A program made the position numbers and the translations under genes. A DNA stretch of 9,982 nt from assembly GCA_028293005.1 (NCBI GenBank), contig JAQGLH010000347.1, positions 1-9,982 of the forward strand, in the 5' to 3' direction. Shown here in pieces: positions 1 to 8,522 of the stretch (positions within the stretch are counted from its first letter, which is position 1; each line of letters opens with the position of its first letter). The notes beneath the pieces were generated by a model that was given only the letters and a program-made list of their open reading frames with translations, was not told where the DNA came from and made no database searches. The DNA comes from Alphaproteobacteria bacterium (lineage in GTDB: Bacteria > Pseudomonadota > Alphaproteobacteria > Sphingomonadales > Sphingomonadaceae).

Positions 1-111
1 CGAGATGCAACGCTCAAATGGCGGTTCTACCGCTGGCTGGACGAGCATATGCCGTGGTTGCTGCATGCCTATCGCGTCGCGCTGCGCCGCGAGGCGAAGG
101 CGAGGCGATGA
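1..111 (+). CDS. C-terminal end of an unidentified protein (5' end outside window)
   Basis: An open frame runs from the first base to a TGA at 109-111 and gives the last 36 residues of a protein. The tail is rich in aromatic and basic residues (WRFYRWLDEHMPWLL, then an Arg/Lys-rich end), which could be an amphipathic or membrane-proximal helix. I do not recognise the family. The next gene's start codon lies 54 bases downstream on the same strand, so the two could be co-transcribed. That the frame is coding is inferred from its codon pattern and position, because only a fragment is visible. Confidence 0.55.
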   Translation, partial: RDATLKWRFYRWLDEHMPWLLHAYRVALRREAKARR

Positions 112-154
112 GCCGGTGAATGACGTGCGGGTCCCGAGGGGCGGACCATAGTGC

Positions 155-160
155 AGGAGG
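155..160 (+). promoter_or_regulatory. Shine-Dalgarno site that fixes the aldo/keto reductase start
   Basis: A perfect AGGAGG is followed by five bases and then ATG at 166. An in-frame GTG at 151 would place this site inside the coding region, so ATG 166 is the better start. Confidence 0.85.
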
Positions 161-165
161 CGAGA

Positions 166-993
166 ATGCGCACACGCCGGTTCGGGAGCTCAAGGCGCGA
201 CGTTGCGATCGTCGGCCAGGGCACATGGAAGCTCGACGGCGGCCCGCGAGCCGGTGCGATCGCCGCGCTGCGCCGCGGCCTCGATGAGGGCATGACCCAT
301 ATCGACACCGCGGAGATGTACGGCGACGCCGAGCTGATCGTCGGCGAGGCGATCGCGGGGCGGCGCGACGACGTCTTCCTCGTCTCGAAGGTCCTGCCCG
401 CCAATGCCTCGCGTGCCGGCACGATCGCCGCCTGCGAACGCTCGCTCAAGCGGCTCGGCACCGATTGGCTCGATTGCTATCTGCTGCACTGGCGCGGCCG
501 CCAGCCGCTCGAAGCGACGATCGCCGGCTTCGAGACATTGGTCGAGGACGGCAAGATCCGCTGCTGGGGCGTCAGCAATTTCGACGTTGCCGATCTCGAC
601 GAGGCGCTGGCGATCGCTGGGCGCCGCCGGATCGCATGCAATCAGGTGCTCCACCATCTCGGCGAGCGCTCGATCGAGCATGAGGTGCTGCCGTGGTGCG
701 ACCGCAACGACGTCGCGGTCGTCGGCTATAGCCCGTTCGGCGACCGCGCCTTTCCGAGCGAGGCCAGCGCCGGCGGGCGTGTGCTCGCCGAGATCGGCGC
801 AGCATATGACGCGTCGCCGCGCCAGGTCGCGCTTGCCGCGCTGGCCCGGCGCACCTTCACAATCCCCAAGGCGTCGCGCGCCGACCATGCCGCCGAGAAT
901 GCGGGCGCGGGCGATCTGTTGCTCGGCGACGACGAGTTTGCGCGAATCGACGCCGCCTTCCCCATCCGGGTGCGCCGCGCCTCCTCGGGATGA
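166..993 (+). CDS. Aldo/keto reductase family oxidoreductase
   Basis: This encodes a 275-residue cytosolic TIM-barrel oxidoreductase that should reduce carbonyl compounds with NAD(P)H. The full catalytic tetrad is visible: Asp47 (HIDTAEMYG), Tyr52, Lys75 (LVSK) and His108 (LLHW). Cofactor-binding landmarks follow: GVSNF with Ser137-Asn138, Asn159-Gln160, Tyr188 in GYSPFG, and Lys235 in IPKAS, which in relatives contacts the NADPH 2'-phosphate. The length fits short bacterial members such as E. coli YeaE (about 280 residues). The start is set by the AGGAGG at 155-160. It lies 54 bases after an unidentified gene and 263 bases before a DUF4142 gene, so it gives no pathway context. The family is certain; the substrate cannot be predicted. 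Confidence 0.93.
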   Translation: MRTRRFGSSRRDVAIVGQGTWKLDGGPRAGAIAALRRGLDEGMTHIDTAEMYGDAELIVGEAIAGRRDDVFLVSKVLPANASRAGTIAACERSLKRLGTDWLDCYLLHWRGRQPLEATIAGFETLVEDGKIRCWGVSNFDVADLDEALAIAGRRRIACNQVLHHLGERSIEHEVLPWCDRNDVAVVGYSPFGDRAFPSEASAGGRVLAEIGAAYDASPRQVALAALARRTFTIPKASRADHAAENAGAGDLLLGDDEFARIDAAFPIRVRRASSG

Positions 994-1190
994 GAGGCTA
1001 AGCTATGGCTGGTCCTGTGGCTGGTGCCGCCCGAATTGCCGCCGGGTGCCTGTCCCATCATCTTTCTCCTTCCGCAACCGGTCGCTGCGCGAGCGCGCTT
1101 ACGTGCGGGATGTTCAGGCGCCGCTCGCTTTTCCCGACCGGCGAAGAGCAGCGTGCCGCCAGCTGCCGTTTGATTTCGCTTCGCAGCGCG

Positions 1191-1215
1191 GGAACGGAGT
1201 CCGGCAGCGACCGTA
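1191..1215 (+). promoter_or_regulatory. Candidate EcfG-type (general stress response) promoter of the DUF4142 gene
   Basis: GGAAC at 1191-1195 is followed by 16 bases and CGTA at 1212-1215. The known EcfG consensus in alphaproteobacteria is GGAAC, 16-17 bases, CGTT, so eight of nine positions match. Transcription would start near 1222, leaving a leader of about 35 bases before ATG 1257. The rest of the upstream gap, from 994 to 1190, shows no gene and no convincing terminator. That the site is active is inferred. Confidence 0.6.
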
Positions 1216-1256
1216 TAAGATCCGAGCGGGGTCACGCCTGCGAGGAGAGAGACTTG

Positions 1257-1892
1257 ATGAAAATCCATGTGATAGCAGCGGGAGCAGCGATGCTCGTCGC
1301 GGGATGCGCCACGACCGCCGACGATGCCGGGCCCGCCGCGGCTGGCGCCCCAGCCGATGTCACGGCTGCCGATGCACCGGCAGCCTCGGCAAACGCCCTT
1401 CCGACCACCGCGCCCGCCTACATGCAGATGGCCGCGAGCGGAGACCTGTTCGAGATCGAATCGAGCCGGCTGGCATTGCAGAGATCGCAGAATCCGGCGG
1501 TGCGCTCGATCGCCCAGATGCTGATCGACGATCACACGCGCACGAGCAGGGAGATGATGAGCGCAGCCACGGCCGCGCGCCTGACGCCCGCGCCGCCGCA
1601 GTTGCTGCCGCACCATGCCGAGATGCTCCAGCGGCTGCAGGCCGCGACCGGCGATTTCGACATGGCCTATCGCAGCGAGCAGATCCCCGCCCATCAGGAA
1701 GCACTGATGCTCCACCAGACCTATGCCGCGCAGGGCGACGTTCAGGCGCTGAGAGCGGTGGCCAGCCGTGCTGTCCCGATCATCCAGGCGCATCTTAGCC
1801 AGCTGCAGGCGCTCCAGATTTCGAGCGCCGGGCCACCCGCGGACAGTGGCGGCAGCGACACGGCGGCGCGGCGCGCCGGCGAGCGCGGCTGA
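1257..1892 (+). CDS. DUF4142 family lipoprotein
   Basis: This is a 211-residue predicted lipoprotein. Residues 1-16 form a short signal peptide ending in the lipobox Val-Ala-Gly-Cys17, so it should be lipidated and anchored on the periplasmic side of a membrane. A Pro/Ala-rich linker (about 18-53) leads into a helical DUF4142 domain at about 55-185. That domain shows family landmarks: GDLFEIESSRLA, MLIDDHT with Asp91-Asp92-His93, FDMAYRSEQIPAHQ with His146, and PIIQAHL with His179. The C-terminal 20 residues are low-complexity. The start ATG has AGGAGA at 1243-1248 with an 8-base gap; an adjacent in-frame TTG is a poorer choice. The domain is ferritin-like in predicted fold but has no settled function. 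An EcfG-type promoter candidate upstream suggests stress induction, and an SGNH hydrolase gene converges on it from the right. Confidence 0.88.
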   Translation: MKIHVIAAGAAMLVAGCATTADDAGPAAAGAPADVTAADAPAASANALPTTAPAYMQMAASGDLFEIESSRLALQRSQNPAVRSIAQMLIDDHTRTSREMMSAATAARLTPAPPQLLPHHAEMLQRLQAATGDFDMAYRSEQIPAHQEALMLHQTYAAQGDVQALRAVASRAVPIIQAHLSQLQALQISSAGPPADSGGSDTAARRAGERG

Positions 1893-1927
1893 CCAAAAGC
1901 CCCGCCGAGCGCGGTCGCAGCGGGCGG

Positions 1928-2566
1928 CTAATCGGGTGCTTTGTCGTGGCCGGCGATCACGGTTGAGCCGCTTCCTCCGCTCGCCCAGGCGGCGATCGCC
2001 GCTGCGATCTTCGCGCCGCCGCGTGCCGAAGGCTCGATCGGGTTGGCGTAGTCGCTATCCTCGTTGCAGATCAGCCGAAGATCGATCAGTGCCGCGCCGG
2101 CGCCGAACGCGGCGCGGGTGATGACGTCGTTGAACAGCGACAGCGCGGTGCGGACCTCGCGATGACCGGGCGCGCTGGCCGGCGTGTCGTAGATCGTGCA
2201 CAGCGCGGTCGGCAGCCGGGCGGCAAGCACCGCGCGAACCATCGCCGCATAGGCACGGCCGAAACGCTCCTGCGCGTTGCTCAAAATCAGCACCGCCTCG
2301 CCGACCGTCCTCGCCGATGCGCCGAGAATCGAGGACTCGCCGAGCGCATCGTTGCCGCCGACGCTGACCACGAGATGAGTGGCATCGCCCGGCAGCCGAG
2401 CCGCTTGCGCCGCGACCTGCGCGGTCACCGCCCCGTCGGCCGCGAGCAGGCTTGCCGACCATCCGCTTGGCAAGGCGCTTCTGACCTGCCGGACCACGTC
2501 CGGCTCGCCGGGCACATAAGCGGCGTTGTCGAGGATCGAATCTCCGAGCAGCACGACATGACCCAT
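1928..2566 (-). CDS. SGNH/GDSL hydrolase-like protein lacking the canonical catalytic His
   Basis: This encodes a 212-residue protein without a signal peptide, so probably cytosolic. Block I is VVLLGDSILDN with the nucleophile Ser10. Block II may be DGAV with Gly45, and block III is GGND with Asn72; together they would form the oxyanion hole. In block V the family normally has Asp-x-x-His-Pro. Here the stretch reads DYANPIEPS, so His is replaced by Asn175 or Glu178 depending on the alignment, and no His lies near that position. The remaining His residues are at 3, 64, 135 and 207. The start is ATG 2566, with AGGAG about 10 bases upstream; an in-frame TTG at 2575 lies too close to that site. 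An EcfG-like promoter candidate lies 47 bases upstream. The gene converges on the DUF4142 gene with a 35-base gap that has only a weak 5-bp stem. Esterase or lipase activity is possible but unproven. Confidence 0.85.
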   Translation of the reverse strand: MGHVVLLGDSILDNAAYVPGEPDVVRQVRSALPSGWSASLLAADGAVTAQVAAQAARLPGDATHLVVSVGGNDALGESSILGASARTVGEAVLILSNAQERFGRAYAAMVRAVLAARLPTALCTIYDTPASAPGHREVRTALSLFNDVITRAAFGAGAALIDLRLICNEDSDYANPIEPSARGGAKIAAAIAAWASGGSGSTVIAGHDKAPD

Positions 2567-2612
2567 GGCTCGCAAGCTCCTGCGCCGAGATGATCTCGAC
2601 AGACGGTCGAAT

Positions 2613-2637
2613 TACGATTTCCGGCTGCACCGGTTCC
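2613..2637 (-). promoter_or_regulatory. Candidate EcfG-type promoter of the SGNH hydrolase gene
   Basis: On the minus strand GGAAC (2637-2633) is followed by 16 bases and CGTA (2616-2613). This is the same arrangement, with the same single deviation from GGAAC-N16-CGTT, as the site before the DUF4142 gene. Transcription would begin around 2604, about 38 bases before ATG 2566. Regulation by an EcfG sigma factor is inferred. Confidence 0.58.
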
Positions 2638-2705
2638 GAGCGGTCGCGGCGAGGAGAACCCCCTGGCTTCGGCCCGCCGATGATCCCACCGGTCCCACGA
2701 ACCCT

Positions 2706-2807
2706 TCATCCCAGCGCAGGCTGGCTTCAAGCGGGCGACGACCAATCGCCGCGATCTTGAGGATGCTGCCGCCGAGATCGTCTGGATCCCAGCCCGGGCT
2801 GGAATGA
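2706..2807. repeat. MITE-like or dispersed intergenic repeat with imperfect inverted ends
   Basis: The left end (2706-2724, TCATCCCAGCGCAGGCTGG) and the reverse complement of the right end (2789-2807) match at 16 of 19 positions. Each end is itself close to palindromic: CCAGCCCGGGCTGG on the right is a perfect 14-base palindrome. The element is about 102 bases long, codes for nothing convincing, and has no clear target duplication at its edges. The end sequences resemble the small 'GTCATTCC...GGAATCCAG' repeats scattered through many proteobacterial genomes. Copy number cannot be judged from one window. Confidence 0.6.
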
Positions 2808-2818
2808 CGCGAATTTTG

Positions 2819-2841
2819 CCAGATCTGGTCACGCGGCCGCG
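2819..2841. promoter_or_regulatory. Two adjacent 10-base palindromes upstream of the acyl-CoA synthetase gene
   Basis: CCAGATCTGG (2819-2828) and CGCGGCCGCG (2832-2841) are both perfect palindromes, separated by three bases. They lie 76-98 bases before the chosen start of the acyl-CoA synthetase gene, where an operator would be expected. Short GC-rich palindromes are common by chance in such DNA, so this is only a candidate. Confidence 0.2.
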
Positions 2842-2916
2842 ATGCAGCTTATGATCGCGTCATGCCAACACAGGCACGCCGAGCGCGAAGATCGGCGAGA
2901 GGAGCTGCACGAGAGA

Positions 2917-4566
<1,650 letters not shown>

Positions 4567-4652
4567 AGCTTGCGCTGGGGCACCCGCCGCCGCCATCACA
4601 GGCATCAGTTGCGATAAGAAACGAAAAGCAAAAGACGAGAAGAGGATGCGGC

Positions 4653-5489
4653 ATGAGTGACGAGATCGGTTCGGAAAGCAGGTTCGTCGAAGCGCCCGAC
4701 GGCAGGGTGCATTATCAGTCATGGGGCCAAGGCCCGGCGATGTTCCTGATCCACGGAGGCGGCCCGGGCGCCTATGGCTACAGCAATTATCGCAAGAACA
4801 TTGGTCCGCTCTCGAAGCGCAATCGCGTGATCGTGCTCGATCTGCCCGGCTACGGCCAGTCCGCAAAGCGCGCGCAGCCCGACGGGCTCACCACCACGCT
4901 CGCCAACGCGGTGCGCGATATCATGGACCAGGAAGGAATCGAGAAAGCGCGCCTGGTCGGCAATTCATTGGGCGGGATGACCGCGCTGCGCTTCGCGCTC
5001 GACACGCCCGATCGCGCCGAGAAACTGGTGCTGATGGGCCCCGGCGGTGGCCAAGCGATGTTCACCCCGATGCCGACCGAGGGCCTGAACCGGATGTTCA
5101 ATTTCTACGAGGGCGAGGGTCCCACGCTCGAGAAGCTCTCGGCGGTGATCGACCTGTTGGTCTACGATCGCTCGGCGATCACGCCGCAATTGGTCGAGGA
5201 GCGCTTCCGCATCTGCACGCTGCCCGCGACGATGGCCGACCCGCCGCTGCGCGGCCTCCGCGGCCACCCCAGGGACGCGCTGTGGCAGCAGGGCGTCGAG
5301 AACATCACCTGCCCGGTGCTGATCATCTGGGGCCGCGAAGACCGCGTCGTCCCGCTCGATTCAGGATTCATCCTGCAAAAGCTAATCCCCAACGCTGACA
5401 TGCACGTCTATTCGAAATGCGGCCATTGGGCGCAATGGGAGCGGGCGGAGGAGTTCAATGCGTTGGTGGACAATTTCCTCAACGGGTAG
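4653..5489 (+). CDS. Alpha/beta hydrolase of the meta-cleavage-product hydrolase family (BphD/TodF-like)
   Basis: This 278-residue cytosolic hydrolase belongs to the family that splits C-C bonds in vinylogous diketones formed by extradiol ring cleavage. The oxyanion-hole motif HGGGPGAYGYSNY near residues 30-42 is diagnostic. The triad is Ser105 (GNSLGG), Asp230 (GREDRVVP) and His258 (SKCGHWAQWE). MGPGGG and TPMPTEG also match the BphD pattern, and the length is close to BphD (286). The lid and its end (ADPPLRGLRGHPRDAL) look less conserved, and this region usually sets substrate choice. AGGA at 4643-4646 with a 6-base spacer supports ATG 4653. It follows the acyl-CoA synthetase gene and probably shares its transcript. 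No dioxygenase, hydratase or aldolase of a meta pathway is nearby, so the natural substrate is open and plain esterase activity is possible. Confidence 0.9.
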   Translation: MSDEIGSESRFVEAPDGRVHYQSWGQGPAMFLIHGGGPGAYGYSNYRKNIGPLSKRNRVIVLDLPGYGQSAKRAQPDGLTTTLANAVRDIMDQEGIEKARLVGNSLGGMTALRFALDTPDRAEKLVLMGPGGGQAMFTPMPTEGLNRMFNFYEGEGPTLEKLSAVIDLLVYDRSAITPQLVEERFRICTLPATMADPPLRGLRGHPRDALWQQGVENITCPVLIIWGREDRVVPLDSGFILQKLIPNADMHVYSKCGHWAQWERAEEFNALVDNFLNG

Positions 5490-5538
5490 ATCAAACCCCT
5501 GCGAAGATTGCGATGGCTGCAGGTGGCCGTTGCCGGCT

Positions 5539-5580
5539 CGCTCGGCGGCTGACGCGGTGTACTAAGCGCCGCCGCGAGCG
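5539..5580. terminator. GC-rich hairpin between convergent genes, possible bidirectional terminator
   Basis: CGCT-CGGCGGC (5539-5549) pairs with GCCGCCG-CG-AGCG (5568-5580), giving a 7-bp stem continued by 4 bp past a 2-base bulge. The loop is 18 bases and contains the stop codon of the minus-strand gene. It sits just where the hydrolase gene (+) and the c-di-GMP gene (-) converge. Neither side has a clear U-tract, so intrinsic termination is uncertain. Confidence 0.35.
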
Positions 5581-8246
5581 GTGGACTGCTCTTTCGGCGC
5601 GGGCGGTTCTTCGTCGGCCCTGGCAGGTTCGCTCGGCGCTGCCCGGATGATCTGGGTGACATCGACCGGTCGCGAAAAAGCCATTCCGAGGAGTCGTCCC
5701 TTCATCCATCGAATTCCCGCCGGGTAGCGCTCCTGCTCATTGAGCTCGATTATGACCGATTTTCCGAGACGGGCATCGGGATCGATTTCGATCAGGGCCC
5801 CTCCGGATGACACGTTCCTGATGCGGACCGGATAATTCCTGTGATCGCTGTGGAGCACGGCAAAGCGGAGCACGGCGAGGCGCGGCTCGCGAGGACGCTC
5901 GAGGGAATTCGACTTACCTGCTGATTTCCGCGCGCATTCCAGTGCCTCTTCAGGAGTCATCGGCTCTCCGAAAATATATCCCTGGGCTTGCGAGCAGCCG
6001 AGCGAGCGAATCAGCTCGACCTCGCCGATGGTCTCGGCGCCTTCGGCGGTTGTTTCCATCCCTAGCGCTTCGGCAAGCTGGACGATTGCGCGAATAAACG
6101 GTGCGTCGCGACTGTCTTCGATCGAAGCTCCGCGCACGAACGACTGGTCGATCTTGACCTTGTCGAACGGCAATCGCTTGAGGTTTGCGAGACTGGCGTA
6201 GCCGGTACCGAAATCATCGAGCGCCAATCGCACGCCTAATCCCTTCAGCGCCAGGAAGGTAGCGTCGATCGAGGCGCTTTTGTTGAGGAACACGCTTTCC
6301 GTGAGCTCGAGCTCCAGCCGGCCCGCATGCAGTCCCGAAGCGGCGAGAGCGTTCGTCACGATCGCTGGCAGGCCGTTCGCTTCGAACTGAAGCGGGGAAA
6401 GGTTGACGGCCAGCCTGATGTGCGATGGCCATCCAGCGGCGGTGACGCAGGCGTTGCGCAGCACCCATTCGCCAACACGTGGGATAATTCCAATCTCTTC
6501 GGCGATGGGGATGAAGTCTGAAGGAGACAAAATGCCGCGCGACGGATGGTGCCACCGAACGAGCGCTTCGAAGCCCACCACTTCCTCGCTGACCACTTCG
6601 ACGATCGGCTGATACATCAGATGCAGCTCGTCGCGCCCCAGCGCCTCGCGGAGATCGATCTCGAGCAGCCGCTGATCCTTGGCCGTCGAATGCATTTCGG
6701 GCGCATAGAAGCGATGGACGCCTCTTCCGTCGTCCTTTGCGGCGTAGAGCGCCAGATCGGCGTTGCGGGCCAGCTCATCCGGACAATCGCCGTCCAGCGG
6801 CGAGATCGCTATGCCCACCGAAGCACCTATCGAGATCGCGGTGCCATTGATCGTATAGGGGTAGGAAAGTCGTGCGATGATCGACTTGGCGAGCTCGGCG
6901 AGTTCGTCTTTGTTGGTGACGTTCGGAACGACCACCGTGAATTCGTCGCCGCCCAGTCGCCCGACCCGCCCCTTGGTCTCTACGACGTGCGAAAGCCGCT
7001 TGGCCACCTCCTGGAGGAGTGCATCGCCGACCGGGTGGCCAAGCGTGTCGTTCACGCTCTTGAAGCGGTCGAGGTCCAGCATGAACAGAGCGCAATCCTT
7101 GCGCTGCTTGCCCCTCGTTTCAAGCGCATCCTGCAGTGTCGCGCGCATCAGCAGTCGGTTCGGTAGGCCGGTCAGCGCGTCATAATGGGCGAGGCGTACG
7201 ATTTCGGCATCGGCGCGTTTCGCCTTTGAAAGATCGGTGCCGCTGCCGCGAAAGCCGATAAAGTGGCCATCGTCGTCGAACGAAGGCGTTCCCGACAGCG
7301 ACCACCAGACATCCTCTTGGTTCGCGGCCCGCACGACGATATCCGAGAACGCTGTCCTTGCGCTCATGTGGAATCCGATCGTGCGTTGCATCGCCGCCGG
7401 GGTTTGTTCGTCCCGCTCATGCACGATGAGCGAGGTGAGCGGGATGCCGATGATCTCTTCCGGGGCCCCCGCCAATTGCTCGATCAATGACGATGAGAGG
7501 TAGCTGATGCCGCCTTGCGCATCGGCTTCCCAGAACCACCCCTTTCCGCTCGCCTCGAAATCCTTGAGCAGTCGGCTCGCCTGGCGGAGACTGAGTTCCG
7601 CTTGTTCATGATCGCGCAAGGCGAGGCTTTGCACCTTGGCGCTCACGATCAGCACAGCTGCCGACAGCGCCATCGCCCCGATCAGTATCGACGCGGTCAG
7701 AAGATCATTGACGCTGAGGGCGACGAGGATGACGAACACGAGCGCGTGGCAAATGGCGGCGGCCGGGATGCCGGAGAAAGCGACCGTCGCGACGATGAAT
7801 GCGCCGATCAGGGTCACCCCGGATGTCGCGTTGCTGGACAGCGCGTCGAGCTTGCCCCCGTACCAGAATGTTCCCCCCCACGTTGCTCCGACGGTCGCCG
7901 CATAGCCGCAGAGGGTTCGCGCCACAGACGCAGGCTGCATCGATCCGAAGAGCTTCTTCGCACGTCCGAGCAAGAACAGGGAATCGATTGCGATCGTGGC
8001 CGCGAAGCTGAGCAGGATCGCCGAATTTCCGACCAGGCCTGGAGTGTCCACGATCATGATCAGAAAGGCGAGGAGGTGAACGACCAACACAAAGGGCAGG
8101 ACACGCAGGCCCGCCCGGATGCGCTCGTCGGAATGACTGGAGCGCGCACGAGTTGCATGGCCCGGAAGACCGAGCAACGCTGCGATCGACCCGAACGTAT
8201 CGCTCGGCCGCTCCTCCTGGTTCGACGTTCGCCATCCTTCTCGCAT
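5562..8246 (-). CDS. Membrane-bound PAS-GGDEF-EAL-PilZ protein (c-di-GMP turnover)
   Basis: This 894-residue inner-membrane protein should make and/or degrade the second messenger c-di-GMP. About six hydrophobic helices lie within residues 46-204. A PAS domain follows at about 225-335 (GKGWFWEADAQG to GFRGSGTDLS). The GGDEF domain at about 350-505 has intact GGDEF at 432-436 and DLDRFKSVND. The inhibitory RxxD site is absent: the equivalent positions 423-426 read ETKG. The EAL domain at about 525-770 keeps its metal and catalytic set: Glu560 (EAL), Asn615, Glu647, Asp677-Asp678, Lys698, Glu735 and Gln755. The C-terminal region, about 783-868, looks like PilZ, with PREPR and RNVSSGG, so it may bind c-di-GMP. 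ATG 8246 is preferred, with a G-rich stretch 5 bases upstream; GTG 8252 is possible. It is divergent from a sensor kinase gene, and whether they work together is unknown. Intact sites suggest a bifunctional enzyme, though many relatives use only one activity. Confidence 0.93.
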   Translation of the reverse strand: MREGWRTSNQEERPSDTFGSIAALLGLPGHATRARSSHSDERIRAGLRVLPFVLVVHLLAFLIMIVDTPGLVGNSAILLSFAATIAIDSLFLLGRAKKLFGSMQPASVARTLCGYAATVGATWGGTFWYGGKLDALSSNATSGVTLIGAFIVATVAFSGIPAAAICHALVFVILVALSVNDLLTASILIGAMALSAAVLIVSAKVQSLALRDHEQAELSLRQASRLLKDFEASGKGWFWEADAQGGISYLSSSLIEQLAGAPEEIIGIPLTSLIVHERDEQTPAAMQRTIGFHMSARTAFSDIVVRAANQEDVWWSLSGTPSFDDDGHFIGFRGSGTDLSKAKRADAEIVRLAHYDALTGLPNRLLMRATLQDALETRGKQRKDCALFMLDLDRFKSVNDTLGHPVGDALLQEVAKRLSHVVETKGRVGRLGGDEFTVVVPNVTNKDELAELAKSIIARLSYPYTINGTAISIGASVGIAISPLDGDCPDELARNADLALYAAKDDGRGVHRFYAPEMHSTAKDQRLLEIDLREALGRDELHLMYQPIVEVVSEEVVGFEALVRWHHPSRGILSPSDFIPIAEEIGIIPRVGEWVLRNACVTAAGWPSHIRLAVNLSPLQFEANGLPAIVTNALAASGLHAGRLELELTESVFLNKSASIDATFLALKGLGVRLALDDFGTGYASLANLKRLPFDKVKIDQSFVRGASIEDSRDAPFIRAIVQLAEALGMETTAEGAETIGEVELIRSLGCSQAQGYIFGEPMTPEEALECARKSAGKSNSLERPREPRLAVLRFAVLHSDHRNYPVRIRNVSSGGALIEIDPDARLGKSVIIELNEQERYPAGIRWMKGRLLGMAFSRPVDVTQIIRAAPSEPARADEEPPAPKEQSTARGGA

Positions 8247-8277
8247 GGGCACCCCCGCGCTTAATCGAATGCCCGGC

Positions 8278-8301
8278 TATAAGAAAAAAGTATTTAAATT
8301 C
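8278..8301 (-). promoter_or_regulatory. AT-rich promoter region candidate for the PAS-GGDEF-EAL-PilZ gene
   Basis: A 24-base patch of almost only A and T (a run of A with TATTTAAATT beside it) lies 32 bases before ATG 8246, in otherwise GC-rich DNA. On the minus strand TTATAG could serve as a -10 element, but no good -35 lies at the right distance. The promoter role is inferred from position and composition. Confidence 0.3.
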
Positions 8302-8493
8302 AGTGTGACGCCCGAATATCGCTTGGCTCGCCGATGATCGAGCCGCGGCGACAGAAAGATAATGATCGAAATAGCGGCGGCACGTTGCTTCGGTCAGCGG
8401 CAAGACCCGTCGAACGCGAGCTCTCGATCTCTGCCCGCAGCGAGCCGGATCCAAGGGAGCAAAAGCAAGCAAGAGTGGCGCCTGAAACGCGAG

Positions 8494-8522
8494 TTGCCGT
8501 TATTCTGATTGGCGCGTAGCAA
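8494..8522 (+). promoter_or_regulatory. Weak sigma-70-like promoter candidate for the histidine kinase gene
   Basis: TTGCCG (8494-8499) and TAGCAA (8517-8522) are separated by 17 bases and lie 25 bases before ATG 8548. The -35 matches 4 of 6 and the -10 only 3 of 6 consensus bases, so chance is a fair explanation. Confidence 0.22.

Larger units (their letters stand above)
2567..2916. other. Intergenic region between divergent SGNH hydrolase and acyl-CoA synthetase genes
   Basis: This 350-base gap holds the promoter candidate of the SGNH gene (2613-2637, minus strand), an inverted-end repeat (2706-2807), two adjacent 10-base palindromes (2819-2841), and the likely leader of the acyl-CoA synthetase gene. 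Short open frames cross it on both strands, but they have no matching ribosome sites or recognisable products. One of them reads VIPARAGIQ, a peptide typical of translated dispersed repeats. Confidence 0.7.

Noticed and set aside
130..147. Inverted repeat GGTCC / GGACC with an 8-base loop before the aldo/keto reductase gene
   Set aside because: The 5-bp stem is too short in GC-rich DNA to support a terminator or regulatory hairpin, and no U-tract follows.
726..1793. Long minus-strand open frame (355 codons) over the aldo/keto reductase and DUF4142 genes
   Set aside because: It lies opposite two genes with clear family motifs and shows no recognisable domain; long antisense frames are expected in high-GC DNA.
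404..1798. Plus-strand open frame of 464 codons overlapping the aldo/keto reductase and DUF4142 genes in another frame
   Set aside because: Its Arg/Ser/Ala-rich product is typical of an out-of-frame reading; both overlapped genes have convincing motifs and ribosome sites.
1901..1924. CCCGC / GCGGG stem between the convergent DUF4142 and SGNH genes as a terminator
   Set aside because: Only five base pairs with a 14-base loop and no U-tract; likely chance.
2425..2832. Minus-strand 135-codon frame covering the repeat
   Set aside because: Translation gives repeat-type peptide (VIPARAGIQ) and overlaps the SGNH gene in another frame, so it is read-through of the intergenic repeat.
7515..8264. Plus-strand open frame opposite the start of the PAS-GGDEF-EAL-PilZ gene
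   Set aside because: Its highly charged, motif-free product mirrors the membrane region on the other strand.
8334..8519. 61-codon plus-strand frame in the gap before the histidine kinase gene
   Set aside because: No ribosome site or recognisable product, and polar low-information sequence; it also overlaps the expected promoter region.
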